Shown here one piece after another: positions 57,895-64,000 of a stretch of 64,000 bases of DNA (positions are counted from its first letter, which is position 1; each line of letters begins with the position of its first letter). The position numbers and the translations under genes were made by a program. A model generated the notes under the pieces. The model was not told the origin of the DNA and did no database searches. It saw only the letters and a list, made by a program, of their open reading frames with translations. This stretch comes from Trichaptum fuscoviolaceum (taxonomy: Eukaryota; Basidiomycota; Agaricomycetes; Hymenochaetales; Trichaptaceae): the NCBI GenBank assembly GCA_910574455.1, contig CAJSYZ010000001.1:5005424-5069423 (forward strand). Reading direction: 5' to 3'.

Positions 57895-59505
57895 CAGTGC
57901 CCAACGAAGGGGCCCCGCAAAGTTCAACTTTCCACTCGAACGCCCATCATGTTGTACGGTCATCAATACTCGAAAGGTCACCTTGAAAGCCCTTCTTCTA
58001 GTAAGTGATGATTGACAACCGAAGTGAGAGACATTGCTATGTGACGAACAGATTTGCCATAACTAAGACTCTCAGATCACTTTACAGACCACACCAACTG
58101 GAGCTGTTTCTTCTGTTCTAAGAGAAAAGAAAATCAAGTACCACCAATGATACTCGCAGGTTAACCCCCGCATCAATCAAGTAGCTCAGAAGAGAGACCG
58201 ATCAAAACGAGGACCTCCCAACACAGGTTCTTGGGACTTGCTTGGAAGTATAAGATTCTACAAGATCTCTGACAGCCATCCAGGAATAGTGTTGATACCG
58301 CTGGCGGGGAGGAGACTGTCAAGATCTTGGGTAATTTGTCAATGGGTGGTCATTTCGCTGAGTTTGAACATTGTCCCTGTTGAGGACTGTGATTATGGCG
58401 GCGAGCACATTACCCGATTTGGGTTCACTGGCAGATACGGGCTGACTTGTCACACATGTATATATTTCTCGTAGCACATTACTATACAGACCGATTGTTC
58501 TCTGCTCTTGACTGCCACCATCTGTGGCACACTCTCTAGACTCTCAATAGTCCCCGCCGTATCTGCACTCCTTGTTAGACCGCCATCAACGCGCTGATCG
58601 GCCTCTCATTGCTACCTTCTATCTGCGAGAATCTGATTGCATCGGTATCCTACGCTTCAACTGGTACGTTTTCCCACTATCTGTTTCTATATGATCGCTT
58701 AATTATATGTCTTCTCTTTGCAACAAGCTTCTGTGATAGCATCTCGATCGAATCGTAATGCCTTGCTTCTCTGTCCCATTTTCTCAGGACTATCGGCTAT
58801 ATTAGCTTTACGCTTGATAGAGTTGCCCTCTGTTTTTCCATCCATGGTGTTGCGTACGCAAGGTAAATCATGATGGCGACGAAAAACTCACCGTTGAACT
58901 CCTGTAGTAACTCAACAAGATCAATGGCTGTGGAATCCGAGATATGGAGTTGGAGTTCCCAAGAGGGCCGGATCCTCGGTGGTGCTCTCAGACCATGTCT
59001 GAAAACAACCTCTCATACTGTCCAGGCTTGCGGGTGTGAAGGCCGACTATTGACTTCTTCCATTTTGGAACGTCCAGTTTAGCTCTTGGGTTCTTCGGTA
59101 CTTGATCATCTCCGGCCCTCTCAGCTGTCCTACGGTCGTAGCTCTCAGATCGTCGCGCAGTCCGAACTCACCACCCTCGCTTAACGTGTTTGCCTACTGA
59201 AAGCCACCGTGGCGATGACTCGGAGATGGTCGCATCGGGGTGTTGTTCGTAACTGTATAAGGAACAGCCACAGTCCGAGATCTAGTCCAGGCTATGACAA
59301 GGCGCTTGTCGCTGACTTTGTGCCAACCCCGTCTCTGTTTCCCCAGCAACCACCTTATAAGAAAATGAGGTAGAGCTACGATCTTTTGCGACTCCTGAAG
59401 TCCCCAAGGCGAGTCTATCCACGCCAAATCGCCACTGCTCCCCTGTATCTTAAAATCTCTCCTATTTTCGAAGCTTATCTTTTGGTTTGTGCACTGTGCT
59501 GGCCA
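57895..59505. other. No gene recognised
   Basis: 1.6 kb between element B and the first DUF6533-type gene. Open frames at 58238-58474 and 58870-59082 (+) have no domains or splice context. Element-type words stop abruptly at the terminus. Confidence 0.45.
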
Positions 59506-61189
59506 TGGAGTCGCCCCATATTATCTTTGATATTGTCCAGAGTGCCAAACTTGTCCGCGTATGTCCGCCCCTATTTTTCTTCAACTTGAGCTGACTTCTT
59601 GCCAGTATGCAATTAGTTTGTCAATTACTCTTGAAAAAACGTGGCGCATGCACTAACAAATTATTCAGTGGTTGCGTTCACCTTTCAGGTAGTTTTTTAT
59701 GAATGAATCATTTGCGAGACCTTATCTGACTAATTTGCTTTCGCATACAGGCCTTCGACTACTTGGTGATGCTGAAAGACGAGGTATCAGAGTTCAAACC
59801 TTACAAAGCCGACTTGAGCTGAGTAGTTCACAGGTGGAATATGTCTGGCTTCACAAGGCACCGTTGTATCGGCAGATGCCATACATTCTAAATCGGTACC
59901 TCCCCTTCACCACGGTGGGGTTATCAGTATACTGTGAGATATCAATTTTTTTTCGTAGTAAGTCATTGACATCTTGTCGTCAGTCATGTTCTTTGGAAAG
60001 CACGATGTGAGAATAGATACTACTTCCAAGTCTACTACCGTTATAACTCTCCGACAGAATTGCAAGTTCTCGCACTTCCTTGTTGCGGGGTTAGCTTTGG
60101 CCGGAGCTATCATATCAGAATGTAAGCCCATAATGCCTTCCAGTCATTTCGGTAGGCCATGACTGCTAAGTATCAAAATTTAGGTACCTTGTTCCTCAGA
60201 GCATATGCTGTATATGAAGGACAGGGTTTGGTCACCGCCATACTATTGACCTTCGCCCTGGTGAGCAATCGATTTGTTATAATACTCAACTATATATTGA
60301 TGATCAATCATGACCAGTCTTCCATAGCAGGCACATCATATGTGACGGTCACCTACATAAATGCTAGCTCAAGTAAGGTCTTTAATTGTGTATCTTCCCA
60401 GTGACCACATTAATTGTTCTTCTTAGCGCTGGCTTTAATTCCCGGTTCAACGGGCTGTCTGTATATATATCGACTTCGATCGCAGTGGATTAGCCTTGTC
60501 CTTCTTATTTCGTGTGAAACACGTACGTTGGCCCTACATTCTCCAATTCGCGCTCAGGCTAAAAGTATGTCTGACCTGTCGTTTTAGTCGTGACGCTGCT
60601 GTTACTCTTCAGGGCCAGGGGCTGTAAGTCCGCTATTTTCAGTCGCTTAGAAATGATCTAAGGATGACATGTAGTCCGCTCTCCTCAGTTCACTTTGATG
60701 CAACATATGTGTAAGGATGGTATGTGCCTGGCGCTGGTCGATATAATTGTCCGATCTGATGCTTTCTTCCATGTCCTATAGCCATCCTATGCTTTGTTGC
60801 GACCATTGGTAAGATCGGGAGAATACCTTCTCTCTGACACGTCTGACCATGATACAGCTATCAGCACCGTCAATCTGGTCGCTCAATTCTTTGCTTCTGT
60901 GAGTATTCTACTTATAGTTGGGCGTCCGATTCTGTTGAGACCAAATCAAGTAATAATACTGAATCGAGCTACCCTTCTCTCGTAGGACCTTCTATGTGAT
61001 GCTTTACTGATGTGCGTATCCTAGTATCCAACTTCATTAGTTGGCAGGCTGATCGAAGGTCCTCGCAGTCCTCAGAGTGTCTTACAACAAATCCTATGCA
61101 CTCACTTACTTCTTCGCATACGCGAGGCACACGAGCTGTCGATAAAAATAAGCAGTCAGCCTTCCCTGACCCGGTTACAAAGCGCTTGA
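59506..61189 (+). CDS. DUF6533-type multi-pass membrane protein, copy 1
   Basis: Many short exons. It starts MESPHIIFDIVQSAKLVR at 59506. Later exons give YAISLSITLEK, VAFTF, FDYLVMLKDE spliced to VEYVWLHKAPLYRQMPYILN then RYLPFTTVGLSVY, LVAGLALAGAIIS, and TLFLRAYAVYEGQGLVTAIL. Near the end comes PQSVLQQILCTHLLLRIREA, stopping at 61189. The order DYL-LxDEV-W, LNRYLPF, LRxYAVY and a C-terminal LLLRIR is typical of DUF6533 membrane proteins, a large Agaricomycete family with about seven membrane helices and no assigned function. The splice between the second and third exons comes out one base off in my reading, so an early frameshift or a different splice site is possible. A tandem neighbour follows. 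Confidence 0.7.
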
Positions 61190-61803
61190 GCTCATACCAC
61201 TGTGATGAACATTGCGCTGTCCGCTCGTTTCACCTGCCGGAGCTGTGCTCCGTTACTACATTAGTGTTGTAGTATTATTCATTCGTTCTCGTTGGTACAT
61301 TGTCATTCTCCCTACATACCGTAGTATAGCTTCAAGCGAAGACTAATGAAGAGGATTTAACAAGGCAGATACTTGACTTCATATTCCACAACCAGGGCCG
61401 CAAAGAAAGTGCCTTTGAGAATAAGGTTTTAAGCTTTACCAAATATGCCATTTGTGGAAGATTAAGTAATATTTACTCAGCCTGCCAGTGAGGTCTGGAT
61501 CTCGCAAGGTCACTGCTTTGCGGCTTTGGTTGTCTTTCTTCATCTGTGTCCGAGACATAAGCAGCGTCCTTGCTTAAAGTCATGAAACCTATATTCCTTC
61601 CCCGAGCGACAACCCACAAACCAGGGCTATTACCTGGGCGGCCAGCTTAAGCGTCACTTCAAGTTTTGTTTCAACAAGATCATTACTCGACTTGTGAAAT
61701 TGCGTTGAACGTTCGGGACTTGGTAAGCTCGATTTTCTGCGCTGCTTGGACTTAGGGAGTATGCTTAATCTATTACCTACAGTCCATACAGAATTATCCT
61801 GGC

Positions 61804-63600
61804 ATGTCTTATTCATTTTCCTCGTCGTTGGCCTCGGTTGTCCACAGTGTTTTGGCTGTCCGGGTAAGCACAACATTCATTTGTTCTCTTATGAGCCACT
61901 GCGGTTGCTTATTCTTGCCCTCAAAGTATACCACAGGTGAGCTGGAACTATGGATTATCTCTTTTGCCTGCTCCATGCTGAAGTGCATGCGTCTTGTCAG
62001 TTGCGACATTCACGGTCACAGTGCGTAATACAGCCTCGTTCTTGGCAGTTTCTAAACTAAGCTGAATGTCGTACGGACGCTTCATCTCGCCCCCAGGTGT
62101 ATGACTTCATATCTACACTGGAAGATGAGATGGAGTTTATATGGCCTTCAAGGCTATCGGCGAGCAAGGTCATTTATTTTTTTAATCGTTATGTGCCAAT
62201 CGTCACCGCAACGTTATATGCCACCGGTATGTCCTTGCTCCTCTTGGCCCTTTGAGTCCCTCGTATAACGCTGTTTTCGTCGCAGTTCTACTGTTTACCC
62301 GCGATGAAAATGTAATATACCAGTTTATTACATTTTCCATCCCGAGGCTTACAGACGTTTCGTCAGATCTGTTATAACGGCCAAGTCGCCTACAGCAGTG
62401 AGTTTGAGTAGTTATTTGCATCTTCTGACGCAATACTCACATATTTGACTCAGCTCTGGCGGTACTCGGATACGTATCAGCGGAAGGTAGGGCGGCCCTT
62501 TTTTTATGCATCTAAGTGTAACTAATACATGTTAAGCTGCCTTGGGTTTAAGGACATACGCAGTGTGGCAGCAGCAGAAGTTTGTCATCGCTTTGTTCTC
62601 AGCTTGTATACTGGTGCGTTCTCGTGTCACTGTCCTTGATTATTCCGTAATCCTAATGGCTTGGTTTACTTAGACGACTATCGGCACTGCGAGCTTCACA
62701 CTGCATAGGCTTTTACTGTCTTCTATACGTACTTATTCAACAATGACCATCGTTTGCCTCACCACTAACGATAATCTACCCCTCCGCAGCTATCAACCCA
62801 AATTTAGTTCCGAATGGCGGATGTCTGTTCCTTTTCAAGTACTCTCAGACCCTATGGATCAATCTTTCAGTCGTCATTGCAATTGAATTCAGTTAGTACT
62901 CATCTCTTCACCGCTCAATTAGCTAATTGACTGATTTACTTAGTCGCTCTGACGATGCTGTTAATCAAGGGCTTCTATTTTTGTATGTCTTTTATTCTTC
63001 AGGTCGTCCATTGCTACTCCTAACTCACGACAGATAGAAACACGAAATCAAGTCTCATGCGAATGATTTGTCGGGATGGTATGTCTCGGTTACTCTGTCT
63101 TCAAGACTAGTTCTTTCTCATGTTCTCGACTTTAGGGGTCTTGTTTTCCTCTTGCATTCTTGGTACGGCAACTCGAAATAAAAGTTTGAGTTTCATACTA
63201 ATAACGCTGCCAAACGTAAAGCATCTTCCGTGGTTAATATAATTTTGACACGACTGCTCCCGCAAGTAAGTCCTGAATGATACTCTATAAACTGTTTGCT
63301 CAAACCTTCTCATCCTAGTTCGCAAGCGACATCTTAATTGTGTATGTTGCTCTTGCTATAATCTCAGTGACACCAAAGATGCTGACCATAAAATCCAGAC
63401 CTCAAAGTGTTCTTTCGAACCTCATCTGCTGTCGTCTCCTCTTGCGCATTCGTCATTATGCTTCGGATATGAAGGACGTCGAGTACGAAGTCACGCCAAG
63501 TCTCAACATATGCGCCGTACCGATACAAAGTTCTGGACCTGATTCGTTGCTCAACGCATGGTGCAGAAGTGACGAGCACTCGCCAGTTTCGGCAGGGTGA
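61804..63600 (+). CDS. DUF6533-type multi-pass membrane protein, copy 2
   Basis: It starts MSYSFSSSLASVVHSVLAVR at 61804, parallel to the start of copy 1. Exons then give VATFTVT, VYDFISTLEDEMEFIWPSRL continuing to SASKVIYFFNRYVPIVTATL, ICYNGQVAYSS, ALAVLGYVSAE, TYAVWQQQKFVIALFSACIL, PNLVPNGGCLFLFKYSQTLW, LTMLLIKGFYF and FASDILIVYVALAIISVT. The C-terminus has PQSVLSNLICCRLLLRIRHY, stopping at 63600. Same family signatures as copy 1 and the same C-terminal PQSVL...LLLRIR block, so the two are tandem paralogues. Predicted plasma or internal membrane location; role unknown. About ten short introns; individual joins are approximate. Confidence 0.72.
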
Positions 63601-63952
63601 AGCCTCGCGACCGAAAACCCGTTGGGGAGGTGCCAGGTTGCTACTGGTATAATTTGTAATTGTAAATTTATCCGTGTATAATTGTATAATTGTTCTTTTG
63701 CAAGCTGGGTGCATTGACAGTACCAAGACTTTCTTCCGCATGAATACAATCTTGTTGTCAATGCAACGCATGTCATTCATGAGGCAGGAAACAAGACACT
63801 TGTGAGATGCCGACGGTGAGCGACCCGACTGCTATATTTAGTCGTGTGCGGGCTAGTGAAGGACAGCCAAGTATAGCGTGCGCTGCTCAACCTTGCCTTA
63901 TCGCCTCACCGTCGACGAGCACATCGTCTTCAACATTGGGAACGTTCTCGGG

Positions 63953-64000
63953 ATGGCGTCGGGAACGTTGAGTGACCTGTTGGGTTGGACGTCCATCGCG
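63953..64000 (+). CDS. Possible 5' end of another gene, cut by the window
   Basis: An ATG at 63953 opens MASGTLSDLLGWTSIA to the window edge, preceded by a GC-richer 100 bp unlike the AT-rich introns upstream. The LLGW segment resembles starts of PQ-loop transporters, but 16 codons cannot support that. Included only as a pointer. Confidence 0.25.
   Translation, partial: MASGTLSDLLGWTSIA

Overview
This is nuclear DNA from a mushroom-forming basidiomycete (Agaricomycetes). The evidence is: genes split by many short GT-AG introns of about 50-75 nt; F-box proteins of the type common in Agaricomycetes; two multi-exon membrane proteins of the DUF6533 type; a spliceosomal U6 snRNA gene; and Plavaka-family (CACTA-like DDE) transposases with an N-terminal C2H2 finger. 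All exon joins were made by eye from splice signals and reading phase. Family names rest on motif recognition, not on a search.

The layout is roughly palindromic. Positions 1-21883 are the right-hand part of a very large Plavaka-type element (element A, whose left end lies outside the window). Positions 40840-57894 are a second, related element in the opposite orientation (element B, about 17 kb, both ends visible). Both carry the same gene order: gene B (coiled coil, unknown), gene C (unknown), the Plavaka transposase, and gene D (charged, many mini-exons, unknown), then the terminus. Transcription directions alternate. Both elements end in a terminal repeat with the core CATCAGGGAAAC. Element A also carries a trypsin-like serine protease gene that element B lacks. 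The two transposases and the two D genes are closely similar, while the B and C genes are only distantly similar, so the elements look mosaic. Most element genes in both copies carry a single-base frameshift, so both elements look recently decayed or under-corrected.

Non-coding parts of both elements, including some introns, are tiled with a small vocabulary of short palindrome-like words (TTCAAGTT/AACTTGAA, CACTGGCAGTGGCA, ACTACTAGTAGT, GACTCCGAGTC, CAGGCTGAG). These are dense inside the elements and nearly absent from the DNA between and beyond them.

The 19 kb between the elements is host-like. It holds a decayed membrane-protein gene (24.1-26.0 kb), a small beta-trefoil-like protein (27.2-27.9 kb), three related F-box genes (one a pseudogene), a U6 snRNA, and an intact DapA-family aldolase (36.4-37.7 kb). 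A tandem segmental duplication of about 2.7 kb copied an F-box gene together with the 3' end of the aldolase gene. To the right of element B lie two tandem DUF6533-type membrane-protein genes (59.5-61.2 and 61.8-63.6 kb) and possibly the first codons of another gene at the window edge.
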